Assembly (NCBI GenBank): GCA_903933995.1
Contig: CAIZMD010000619.1
Coordinates: 1 to 7,588 of the forward strand
Reading direction: 5' to 3'
Source of the DNA: an uncultured Bacteroidota bacterium
Lineage (GTDB): Bacteria > Bacteroidota > Bacteroidia > Chitinophagales > Chitinophagaceae
DNA: 7,588 bases
A model generated the notes under the pieces. The model searched no databases. It saw only the letters and a program-made list of their open reading frames with translations, and was not told where the DNA came from. The translations under genes and the position numbers were made by a program. Of this stretch, positions 1 through 6,662 are shown piece after piece. Numbering within the stretch: position 1 is the stretch's first letter; every line of letters begins with the position of its first letter.

Positions 1-48
1 GAGCCATTTTATTTGAAGGCTTTCTACTCAGTCCCTGCCAAAAAATGA
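1..48 (+). CDS. Possible C-terminal end of an upstream gene (partial)
   Basis: Reading from the first base, an open frame of 15 codons ends at a TGA at 46-48 (last residues SVPAKK). It could be the tail of a plus-strand gene that begins outside the window. A second open frame starting at base 3 runs to a TGA at 69-71, so the sequence alone does not decide which frame, if either, is coding. The fragment is too short to assign a family. The AT-rich stretch after it, up to the promoter at 126, shows no other gene. Confidence 0.3.
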   Translation, partial: EPFYLKAFYSVPAKK

Positions 49-125
49 CGATTCCCTTATATGATATTTGATTATTTTCATATGCAATGCTAAAATATTT
101 GTATAACTTTAATATCAGAATCTAG

Positions 126-133
126 TATTTTTG
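126..133 (+). promoter_or_regulatory. Bacteroidota-type -7 promoter box for the ArsR-family gene
   Basis: TATTTTTG matches the TAnnTTTG consensus of the Bacteroidota primary sigma factor and ends 24 bases before the ATG at 158. A TTTG at 98-101 could be the -33 element, but the 24-base gap is somewhat longer than usual. A near-match, TAACTTTA, lies at 103-110. The predicted transcript leader is about 20 bases and ends in seven cytosines next to the start codon. No Shine-Dalgarno sequence is present. Confidence 0.5.
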
Positions 134-137
134 TATC

Positions 138-147
138 ATTAATTAAT
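138..147. promoter_or_regulatory. Candidate operator: perfect palindrome at the arsR-type transcription start
   Basis: ATTAATTAAT is a perfect 10-bp palindrome lying just downstream of the -7 box, over the predicted transcription start. This is where an autorepressor of the ArsR/SmtB family could act. AT-rich inverted repeats are common operators in this family. The assignment is an inference: such a palindrome can arise by chance in AT-rich DNA. Confidence 0.25.
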
Positions 148-157
148 ACTCCCCCCC

Positions 158-493
158 ATGAGTCAGACCATGCAATCCGTTGTGTTGAATGCAGGTAAAA
201 CAGCTCTAAAAGTTGATTTTATCCATACCAAGAAAGCAGCCTTAATTCTGCGTTCTATCAACCACAAACTACGACAGCAAATCATCAAACTCCTTGATGA
301 TCAACAAAAAATGACAGTTACTGAAATCTATGTGAAGTTGCGCCTTGAGCAATCTGTGGCATCACAACACTTGGCCATTTTAAGAAGGGCAGGTATTGTA
401 TCTACTTCTAGAGACGGTAAATTCATTTATTATTCTGTGAACTATAGCCGTTTGGCTGAAGTGGTTTCTTTTGTGGAAACCTTGGTAGGTTAA
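158..493 (+). CDS. ArsR/SmtB-family winged-helix transcriptional regulator
   Basis: This 111-residue protein is the usual size for the ArsR/SmtB family of small dimeric DNA-binding repressors. Residues 26-50 resemble the helical start of the fold (LRSINHKLRQQIIKLL). Residues 53-80 form the helix-turn-helix, with a recognition helix around SVASQHLAILRRAGIV, and the beta wing follows at 82-94 (TSRDGKFIYYSVN). The metal-site motif ELCVCDL of classical members is replaced by TVTEIYVKL, and the protein contains no cysteine at all. It is therefore neither a thiolate metal sensor nor a two-cysteine persulfide sensor like SqrR or BigR. It lies 86 bases upstream of a persulfide dioxygenase-rhodanese gene on the same strand, its most likely target besides its own promoter. 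The ATG at 158 is preceded directly by seven cytosines; an in-frame ATG at 170 is an alternative start. The family is clear; the ligand and target are inferred. Confidence 0.9.
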   Translation: MSQTMQSVVLNAGKTALKVDFIHTKKAALILRSINHKLRQQIIKLLDDQQKMTVTEIYVKLRLEQSVASQHLAILRRAGIVSTSRDGKFIYYSVNYSRLAEVVSFVETLVG

Positions 494-495
494 GG

Positions 496-551
496 AGCTT
501 CACATATTCTTCTTCTGACTTTCTGGCGACTAATGATTTTGGCCTGAAGCT
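496..551. promoter_or_regulatory. Candidate operator region: separated inverted repeat before the persulfide dioxygenase gene
   Basis: AGCTTCA at 496-502 and its exact reverse complement TGAAGCT at 545-551 face each other across 42 bases. The second arm lies just upstream of the -7 box at 557. Each arm is also an imperfect copy of the palindrome TGAAGCTTCA. Within the interval, TAATGAT at 531-537 is the reverse complement of ATCATTA at 135-141 in front of the regulator gene. Either set could be a binding site of the neighbouring ArsR-type protein. The matches are short, so chance is a real alternative. Confidence 0.25.
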
Positions 552-564
552 TGCTATATCTTTG
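538..564 (+). promoter_or_regulatory. Bacteroidota-type promoter for the persulfide dioxygenase-rhodanese gene
   Basis: TATCTTTG at 557-564 fits the TAnnTTTG -7 consensus exactly. TTTG at 538-541 could serve as the -33 element, although the 15-base gap is shorter than the usual 17-23. The box ends 15 bases before the ATG at 580, giving a leader of roughly 12 bases without a Shine-Dalgarno sequence. It suggests the gene can be transcribed independently of the regulator upstream. Confidence 0.55.
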
Positions 565-579
565 TCTAAATTTTAAGCC

Positions 580-1995
580 ATGCTGATAGAGCAATTATAT
601 ACCGGCTGTTTAAGCGAAGCCGCTTACTATATTGAAAGTGAGGGTGTTGCAGCTGTAATAGACCCCCTAAGAGATATTGAAGAATACTTGAAACTAGCTA
701 CCGAAAGAGGTAGCACCATCAAATATATTTTTGAAACACATTTTCATGCCGATTTTGTGAGTGGGCATTTAGACTTGGCCGCTGCCACTGGCGCTACCAT
801 TATTTATGGACCAGACACGGTAACCAAATTACCCGTGCATATAGCTAAGGATGGTGAAACATTTCAAATTGGTGCGGTAACCATTGAGGTTTTGCATACC
901 CCTGGACATACCCTAGAAAGCTCCTGCTATTTGTTGAAAGATGAAGCGGGTAAGGACCACGCCATCTTTACCGGTGATACTTTGTTTGTAGGTGATGTGG
1001 GCAGACCCGATCTAGCACAAAAATCCAATGAAATTACCATGGATGACTTGGCTGGCATGCTCTATGAGAGTTTGCAGTCCAAGATTATGCCTTTGGCCGA
1101 TGATGTGATTGTTTATCCTGGTCATGGTGCTGGAAGTAGTTGTGGTAAGAGTATGGGGCCCGAAAATCAAAGTACCATTGGAGCCCAAAAATTGGGCAAC
1201 TATGCTTTACAGCAACCAGACAAAGCCAGTTTTGTAACAGCCGTTACAGAGGGTTTAGCTGCACCTCCTAGTTATTTCCCTATCAATGCCAAGATTAATA
1301 AAGAAGGGTACGAGAATATCAATGCAGTCATGGAAAAAGGTTTGAAACCCTTGAATGCATTGGAGTTTAAGCAATTGGCCGCCCTTGATGATACCATTAT
1401 TTTGGATACTCGTTTTGCTGCGCGATTCACAGAAGGTTTTGTACCAGGTTCTATTAGTATTGGCCTAGAAGGCCGATTTGCTGAATGGGCAGGGATGATT
1501 CTTCCTTTTACAAAAAACATCTTATTGGTGGCGGAACCTGGCAAGGAAAAAGAATCTATTGTACGATTGACCAGGGTGGGTTTTGAAAAGTTTATTGGCT
1601 TTTTAGATGGTGGCTATAACACATGGGTGAATGCTGGTGAAAAAATTGACATGATCATTGACGTGGAAGCGGATGAACTAGCCATGGATATTCCTTTTGA
1701 TCCAAATATTGTGATCATTGATGTACGCAAAGAGACCGAGTATGATGAAGCCCATGTAAAAGACGCTTTGAATATTCCTTTAGCTGATTTAACCGATCCT
1801 GCTAGCATGGCTAACCTAGATGACCACCATAATATTTATGTGCATTGCGCGGGTGGTTATAGAAGTGTGATTGCCCTTTCTCTGCTAAAGCGTGAAGGAT
1901 TCCATAACCTCAGAAATGTGGTTGGTGGCTTTGGTCTAATCAAGGAATTAGGCGACAAAATTGAGATTGAAAAAACAGAAGCAGCATTGAATTAA
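580..1995 (+). CDS. CstB-like persulfide dioxygenase-rhodanese fusion (MBL fold plus two rhodanese domains)
   Basis: Predicted cytoplasmic sulfur-detoxification enzyme that oxidises low-molecular-weight persulfide to sulfite and transfers sulfane sulfur, probably to make thiosulfate. Residues 1-240 are a metallo-beta-lactamase fold with THFHADFVSGH at 53-63, TPGH ending at H110, TGD ending at D133 and PGHG with H182. H54, H110 and D133 correspond to the mononuclear iron ligands of ETHE1-type persulfide dioxygenases. Residues 258-355 form a rhodanese-like domain whose active-site loop reads AEPGKEKES and has no cysteine, so it should be inactive. Residues 370-465 form a second rhodanese domain with a complete loop, HCAGGYRS, and catalytic C423. 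This order (dioxygenase, pseudo-rhodanese, rhodanese) is that of Staphylococcus aureus CstB. C188 lies in the GSSCGKS segment after H182 and may sit near the iron site. No signal peptide is visible. The ArsR-type gene upstream is the likely regulator. Family confidence is high; the substrate is inferred. Confidence 0.9.
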   Translation: MLIEQLYTGCLSEAAYYIESEGVAAVIDPLRDIEEYLKLATERGSTIKYIFETHFHADFVSGHLDLAAATGATIIYGPDTVTKLPVHIAKDGETFQIGAVTIEVLHTPGHTLESSCYLLKDEAGKDHAIFTGDTLFVGDVGRPDLAQKSNEITMDDLAGMLYESLQSKIMPLADDVIVYPGHGAGSSCGKSMGPENQSTIGAQKLGNYALQQPDKASFVTAVTEGLAAPPSYFPINAKINKEGYENINAVMEKGLKPLNALEFKQLAALDDTIILDTRFAARFTEGFVPGSISIGLEGRFAEWAGMILPFTKNILLVAEPGKEKESIVRLTRVGFEKFIGFLDGGYNTWVNAGEKIDMIIDVEADELAMDIPFDPNIVIIDVRKETEYDEAHVKDALNIPLADLTDPASMANLDDHHNIYVHCAGGYRSVIALSLLKREGFHNLRNVVGGFGLIKELGDKIEIEKTEAALN

Positions 1996-2013
1996 TCAAA
2001 CGCTTTAAATACT

Positions 2014-2044
2014 AAAAAGTCCCGAACAATGTTCGGGACTTTTT
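2014..2044. terminator. Bidirectional intrinsic terminator between convergent genes
   Basis: A 9-bp perfect stem, GTCCCGAAC at 2019-2027 with GTTCGGGAC at 2031-2039, has an AAT loop and is flanked by five A-T pairs that extend it to 14 bp. On the plus strand it is followed by a run of seven T (2040-2046). On the minus strand the A5 at 2014-2018 becomes a T5 run. It begins 18 bases after the dioxygenase-rhodanese stop codon and lies 43 bases beyond the stop of the convergent acyltransferase gene, so it can end both transcripts. Confidence 0.92.
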
Positions 2045-2087
2045 TTATTAATCTAGTTGTAGACAATCCTTGTTCATTCTTCACTCT

Positions 2088-2972
2088 TCACTTAACAAGA
2101 AGCTGTCCATGCTTTTCTGGATCAAATTCCCATTTCCACCTTCTGTGACTCCAGAGATAATTAGCTGGTTTTAATTTAACTGCCCGCTCCACATAACCCG
2201 CAAAGACCTGTGTCAATTCCCCGTCTTTGTATAAATTTGGAGTAGTAGTAATCACATCTAGATCCACTCTATAATAACCACGCTTTACTTTATAAAAATG
2301 TCCAAAAACAACGGCCGTATTATTCAGTTTGGCTCCTTTTTCGGGTCCCACCACAAAGGGGGTTAATCTTCCAAAATAATTGACCCAATGGGCTTTGAAC
2401 TGATTGGGTGGATTCTGATCAGCTGCCAAACCCAATGCATACCTATCTGGCACATAGGCTTTGAAATTATTTTTGAACTCATTGGCCGGCACCAAGATGG
2501 TTCCATTCTTTACACGCATATCCAACATCATCTTATTAAAGACTTTATTGGTTAATGGTTGGTACACTCCAACAAATGGATATTTGCTTACAAGACCAAT
2601 ACCAAGATTAATGACTTCCCAGTTAAAGAAATGCCCACATTGCAACTGCACGTTTTGACCGCTACTGTATAAATTATTTAGCACTTCTGCATTGGAAGAA
2701 AATCTTTTAGCCACTTCTTTATTGCTAATAGAAAACATTTTGATGGTTTCAAACACCATGTCAATGAAATTATGGTAGAAATCCTTGGCAATTCTTATCC
2801 GCTCTGCTTCTGATTTTTCCGGAAAGGCAATGGAAAGATTTTTCATGACAACGGCTTTTCTATAGCCTATTACATAATACACCAAGCCATAAAAAGCATC
2901 GGCTATCACATACATGATAGGCCATGGTATCAGCGATAACAAATAAAAAAATCCGTAGGTAATATAGTACAT
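2088..2972 (-). CDS. Lysophospholipid/lipid A acyltransferase of the LpxL/HtrB family
   Basis: This 294-residue protein belongs to the HtrB/LpxL (LPLAT) family, which adds a secondary acyl chain to lipid A precursors at the inner face of the cytoplasmic membrane. The N-terminus is hydrophobic and aromatic (about residues 5-36) and would anchor it to the membrane. The catalytic HX4(D/E) motif is present as HFFNWE, H114 to E119. Further family blocks are VGVYQPLTNK near 133-142, NGTILVPA near 155-162, LAADQNPP near 182-189, and the C-terminal WSHRRWKWEF. Its length is close to the roughly 300 residues usual in the family. It follows nadB by 21 bases on the same strand with no TAnnTTTG box between them, so it is probably the last gene of the ispG-nadB operon. 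No Shine-Dalgarno sequence precedes the ATG. Acylation of another lipid, such as an aminolipid, cannot be excluded, and the acyl chain and position are not readable from sequence. Confidence 0.87.
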   Translation of the reverse strand: MYYITYGFFYLLSLIPWPIMYVIADAFYGLVYYVIGYRKAVVMKNLSIAFPEKSEAERIRIAKDFYHNFIDMVFETIKMFSISNKEVAKRFSSNAEVLNNLYSSGQNVQLQCGHFFNWEVINLGIGLVSKYPFVGVYQPLTNKVFNKMMLDMRVKNGTILVPANEFKNNFKAYVPDRYALGLAADQNPPNQFKAHWVNYFGRLTPFVVGPEKGAKLNNTAVVFGHFYKVKRGYYRVDLDVITTTPNLYKDGELTQVFAGYVERAVKLKPANYLWSHRRWKWEFDPEKHGQLLVK

Positions 2973-2993
2973 GTGACAATTTCTAAGAGCAAG

Positions 2994-4589
2994 TTACAAA
3001 ATGATATTTTGCAACAAATCTGATTTCTGTTGATGGTCTGTATTATAGTGCAACCCCCTGCTTTCTTTTCTGAATTGAGCCCCTTTTACAATTAGGTACC
3101 CAACCGTAATCAGGTTGCGTAATTCACTTAACTGTGGAGATACTTTGGTAGAACGGTAAAGGTCTTCGGTCTCCGTGAAAAGTAGGTCTAAGCGTTTCAT
3201 GGCTCTTTCTAAACGAATATCGGTTCTAACAATTCCCACATAGTCACTCATGATCTGGGTAAGCTCTTTTTGGCTTTGGGTAATCAGGATCATTTCTCTG
3301 GGGTCACTGGTACCTGTAGTCTTCCAATCCGGAATGCGTTTTTCAAAGCTTAATTGGTCTACTTTGTCTGCACTGTCTAAAAAGGCTCGGTGCGCAAAGA
3401 CCATGGCTTCTAACAAAGAATTACTGGCCAATCTATTGGCACCGTGTAATCCTGTACTAGCACACTCGCCACAGGCATATAGGTTTTGTATAGAGGTTCT
3501 TCCCCATTCATCGGTTTTAATGCCACCACAACTATAATGTGCAGCAGGAGCAACAGGAATCATGTGTTGCATTACATCAATACCAATACTCAAACATTTT
3601 TCATAGATATTGGGAAAATGGTGGATGAATTTATCCTTGTCCATATGCCTTGCATCTAAGTATACATGTTCGGTACCCGTGCGTTTCATTTCATTGTCTA
3701 TGGCTCTGGCTACAATATCTCTAGGAGCTAAATCCTTTCTTTCATCATATTTCTCCATGAATGCCTCACCCGCTTTATTGCGCAGAATCCCCCCATCACC
3801 ACGTACGGCTTCTGTAATCAAAAAAGAGGGAGAAACACCAGGTTCAAATAAAGCCGTTGGGTGGAACTGGATAAATTCCATGTTCTCAATTTTTCCCTTA
3901 GCCCTATAGACCATGGCAATCCCATCGCCGGTGGCAATTCTGGGATTGGTGGTTGTTCTATAAGCCTGTCCACAACCACCTGTTGCCAAGACGGTAATCT
4001 TGGATAGAATGGTTTCAATTTGGTTGGTCTGCTTGTTCAACACATAGACCCCATAACAGGTAATGTCTAAAGTAGACTTGGTAACCAAGAAACCCAAATG
4101 GTGTTGGGTAATAATGTCAACCACAAAACAGTGATTGATCAAATGAATATTAGTAGCGGCTTCTAACTGAGCTAATAGTGCACGCTCCATTTCTTTTCCG
4201 GTAACGTCTTTGTGGTGCAAGATCCTATTCTCACTATGACCACCTTCTTTACCCAAACTATATTCCCCTTTTTCATTGCGGTCAAAATTGGCGCCTAGGT
4301 CAATGATCTCTCTAATCCTTTCAGGACCTTCTTTGACCACCAGTGCCACAATGGATTCATTACAAAGACCATCGCCAGCAACAAGGGTATCTTCTATATG
4401 TTTGTCATAACTGTCTTTGTTCTCATCCCAAACACCGGCAATACCACCTTGGGCATACTTTGTATTGGTTTCATCCGCATCGGTTTTGGTAATAACGGTA
4501 ATGATTTTATCAGGATGGGCCTGACTCATTTTCAAGGCATAAGTAAGCCCCGCAATACCAGAACCAATAACCAGAAAATCTGTTTCCAT
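2994..4589 (-). CDS. nadB: L-aspartate oxidase
   Basis: Flavoenzyme that oxidises L-aspartate to iminoaspartate, the first step of de novo NAD synthesis, and passes it to quinolinate synthase NadA. The 531 residues match the usual length of about 530-540. The FAD-binding Rossmann motif GSGIAGL is at 9-15 and TKYAQGGIAG at 43-52. Active-site segments are HSENR with E120, QFHPT with H243, RGDGG at 263-267, LAPRDIVARAI with R290, HYSCGGI with H351, and GLHGANRLASNSLLEA with R386. These align almost number for number with the E. coli residues E121, H244, R290, H351 and R386. The C-terminal helical domain ends with ESRGLHYNTD, typical of NadB. This signature, and its place as a single soluble protein without frdB/sdhB partners, separates it from succinate dehydrogenase and fumarate reductase flavoproteins. 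The start lies 13 bases after the ispG stop codon, implying co-transcription. nadA and nadC are not in the window. Confidence 0.96.
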   Translation of the reverse strand: METDFLVIGSGIAGLTYALKMSQAHPDKIITVITKTDADETNTKYAQGGIAGVWDENKDSYDKHIEDTLVAGDGLCNESIVALVVKEGPERIREIIDLGANFDRNEKGEYSLGKEGGHSENRILHHKDVTGKEMERALLAQLEAATNIHLINHCFVVDIITQHHLGFLVTKSTLDITCYGVYVLNKQTNQIETILSKITVLATGGCGQAYRTTTNPRIATGDGIAMVYRAKGKIENMEFIQFHPTALFEPGVSPSFLITEAVRGDGGILRNKAGEAFMEKYDERKDLAPRDIVARAIDNEMKRTGTEHVYLDARHMDKDKFIHHFPNIYEKCLSIGIDVMQHMIPVAPAAHYSCGGIKTDEWGRTSIQNLYACGECASTGLHGANRLASNSLLEAMVFAHRAFLDSADKVDQLSFEKRIPDWKTTGTSDPREMILITQSQKELTQIMSDYVGIVRTDIRLERAMKRLDLLFTETEDLYRSTKVSPQLSELRNLITVGYLIVKGAQFRKESRGLHYNTDHQQKSDLLQNIIL

Positions 4590-4602
4590 AGCAGGAGCTT
4601 TA

Positions 4603-6606
4603 TCAAGCCGGATCTATCCAGGCTTCACTGTCTTTGAGTAATTGAATGAGTTCGTTGACCGCAATAGTACTATCAATATTTTTCTTCACTACTTCTTTAC
4701 CCTTGTACAAAGTAATAGTACCTACACCGCTACCTACATAACCAAAATCGGCATCGGCCATTTCTCCCGGTCCGTTTACAATACAACCCATGATGGCAAT
4801 TTTCACTCCTTTCAAATGATTGGTCACACTGCGAATCTTAGCAGTAGTTTCTTGCAAGTCAAAGAGGGTTCTTCCACAACTAGGGCAGGAAATATATTCT
4901 GTTTTAGAGATCCTGGTTCTGGTTGCTTGCAGTATCCCAAAAGCGGTATTGTTCAAAAACTGTTCTACGCTTTGGTTGTTCAAATAGTTTCTACCCGATG
5001 CATTGTTTACTGCCGAAGTCTCATAGGATTTGCTTGACATGCCCAAACAAATCCCATCACCAAATCCGTCAAGGAATAATGCGCCACACTCGGTGCTAAA
5101 ATGAATCAAATGTTCATCCGCAGTTTGCCAATTACTATCTGTAATTAATACTACTGGATTGTTGATGCCTTTGTTGATTAGTTCTAAAAACATTCTTCTT
5201 ACCGCGGGCATGGTTTGCTGGTGCTGGCTACTCAAACATAGCACTACAGAAGGATCATTGGCTACTTGGTCTAAATAGCTATAATCATTAATGGGAGTCT
5301 GGTCTGAATAACAATCTACCATTACAAAATTCAAGACGGGATGTTTGTACTCCGATTCCAGATATCCTTGTGCATCAAATATGGGTAAGCATTTTGTTGG
5401 GTCATTGGCTAGGGCCGCTGTAGCGGGATAGCTAATGACTTTCAAGGTTCCAGGCAGTGCAAAATCCAATACTTGGTTGCCTGTGAATACATAATCGGCT
5501 GCGGCGTCACTGATATTCCATTTGTCTGTTGCTGCATCATACCTATAACCAATAGCGGCTAAATCAGCAGCCTGAATACTAGACAATTTGCTTAAGTCTG
5601 CTACTACTACTGGCACTTGTTTGCCACCAATATTGTCTACTGCAAAAGTTTTTCTTCTGCCATAAACAAAGGGACTATATCCAATTTTTTCTATTGCCGG
5701 GATGGTCTGAGTGGATGGCGCTGGTTGGGTATACCTTTTAACCAAGTCTTTACAAACAGGAATTTCAAATTCTGGGTCTTCCGTTAAACTCACGCGTACC
5801 GTATCTCCTATTCCATCTTCTAATAATGTTCCAATCCCTGCCGCACTTTTTACCCTTCCGTCTTCTCCATCACCTGCTTCAGTAACGCCCAAGTGTAAAG
5901 GATAAATTTCTCCAAACTCTGCGTCCATTTGTTGAATCAACAATCTATAAGCCTGCACCATTACCTGTGGGTTACTAGACTTCATGCTGAGCACAATATT
6001 GTGATAAGATTCGTATCGCGCTATGCGCAAAAATTCCATGGCTGATTCTACCATACCATTGGCGGTATCTCCATAGCGGCTCATGATTCTATCACTCAAA
6101 GAACCATGGTTGGTGCCAATGCGCATGGCAGTTCCATACTCTTTGCAAATGCGTAGTAATGGCGTGAATCTTTCTTGAATGCGTTCTATTTCTTCTGCAT
6201 ATTCCGCATCTGTATAATCTATCTGTTCAAACTTTTTCTTATCTACATAGTTGCCCGGATTCACACGCACTTTCTCTACAATTCTTGCGGCAATTTCGGC
6301 GGCATTGGGCGTAAAATGAATATCGGCTATAAGTGGGGTATCGTATCCACGTTTGCGCAATTCATTTTTAATATTTTGTAAATTCTCTGCTTCATTTCTA
6401 CTGGGGGCAGTAATACGCACCAACTCTGCACCTGCTTCTATACAACGAATGGTTTGTTCCACCGTTGCAAGGGTATTCATGGTGTCTGTGGTGGTCATGG
6501 TCTGCACCCGAACCGGATGAAAATTGCCCAACGATAGGGATCCAATCTTTACCTCCCGAGTGGCCAAACGGGTTCTATTGGTAAGCGAATTACAATACAA
6601 TTGCAT
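4603..6606 (-). CDS. ispG: 4-hydroxy-3-methylbut-2-en-1-yl diphosphate synthase, long (insert-containing) form
   Basis: IspG (GcpE) converts methylerythritol cyclodiphosphate to HMBPP, the penultimate step of the MEP isoprenoid pathway, using a [4Fe-4S] cluster. The 667-residue protein is far longer than the roughly 370 residues of E. coli IspG. Residues 10-290 form the TIM barrel (VRVQTMTTTDT at 32-42, LIADIHFTP at 92-100, VRVNPGNY at 113-120, LHLGVTEAGDG at 237-247). Residues about 300-550 are the extra domain shared with Bacteroidota, Chlamydia and plant enzymes. Residues 555-667 form the cluster domain, with C574 and C577 in ISCPSCGRT, C608 in GCIVNGPGEM, and the conserved glutamate E615. 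All expected cluster ligands are present, so it should be active. The start MQLYCNSLT resembles that of related long IspG proteins. A promoter box at 6623-6630 sits 16 bases upstream, making ispG the first gene of the ispG-nadB-acyltransferase run. Confidence 0.96.
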   Translation of the reverse strand: MQLYCNSLTNRTRLATREVKIGSLSLGNFHPVRVQTMTTTDTMNTLATVEQTIRCIEAGAELVRITAPSRNEAENLQNIKNELRKRGYDTPLIADIHFTPNAAEIAARIVEKVRVNPGNYVDKKKFEQIDYTDAEYAEEIERIQERFTPLLRICKEYGTAMRIGTNHGSLSDRIMSRYGDTANGMVESAMEFLRIARYESYHNIVLSMKSSNPQVMVQAYRLLIQQMDAEFGEIYPLHLGVTEAGDGEDGRVKSAAGIGTLLEDGIGDTVRVSLTEDPEFEIPVCKDLVKRYTQPAPSTQTIPAIEKIGYSPFVYGRRKTFAVDNIGGKQVPVVVADLSKLSSIQAADLAAIGYRYDAATDKWNISDAAADYVFTGNQVLDFALPGTLKVISYPATAALANDPTKCLPIFDAQGYLESEYKHPVLNFVMVDCYSDQTPINDYSYLDQVANDPSVVLCLSSQHQQTMPAVRRMFLELINKGINNPVVLITDSNWQTADEHLIHFSTECGALFLDGFGDGICLGMSSKSYETSAVNNASGRNYLNNQSVEQFLNNTAFGILQATRTRISKTEYISCPSCGRTLFDLQETTAKIRSVTNHLKGVKIAIMGCIVNGPGEMADADFGYVGSGVGTITLYKGKEVVKKNIDSTIAVNELIQLLKDSEAWIDPA

Positions 6607-6622
6607 AATACAGGTTGTGTTA

Positions 6623-6630
6623 CAAATCTA
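6623..6630 (-). promoter_or_regulatory. Bacteroidota-type -7 promoter box for the ispG operon
   Basis: On the minus strand TAGATTTG matches TAnnTTTG exactly and ends 16 bases before the ispG ATG at 6606. A TTG at 6645-6643 is only 12 bases upstream, too close for a standard -33 element, so the upstream element is weak or absent. The box lies in the 56-base gap after the beta-lactamase gene, where no hairpin terminator is visible. Read-through from the beta-lactamase gene into ispG is therefore possible. Confidence 0.5.
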
Positions 6631-6662
6631 AAGTTTATCTAACAACTATCTGGTGGAATGGT

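Noticed and set aside
5..7. Divergent minus-strand gene starting at ATG near the left edge
   Set aside because: Only two codons are inside the window and no TAnnTTTG box precedes them, so nothing supports it.
580..1300. True metallo-beta-lactamase (antibiotic hydrolase) or glyoxalase II
   Set aside because: The fold is shared, but the rhodanese fusion and the pattern of H54, H110 and D133 point to a persulfide dioxygenase.
1272..1544. 90-codon minus-strand open frame inside the dioxygenase-rhodanese gene
   Set aside because: It is opposite conserved rhodanese-like sequence, has no family resemblance and is explained by codon structure on the other strand.
2047..2087. Short repeated GTGAAGA words after the acyltransferase stop codon
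   Set aside because: There are only two 7-base copies, one overlapping the stop codon region, too little to call a repeat element.
2994..4589. Succinate dehydrogenase/fumarate reductase flavoprotein as an alternative to nadB
   Set aside because: The residue pattern, length and C-terminal ESRGLHYNTD fit L-aspartate oxidase, and no iron-sulfur or membrane subunit genes are adjacent.
4642..5037. 131-codon plus-strand open frame opposite ispG
   Set aside because: It lies entirely antisense to the cluster domain of a clearly coding ispG, shows no recognisable motif and has no promoter box. It is a shadow of the real gene.
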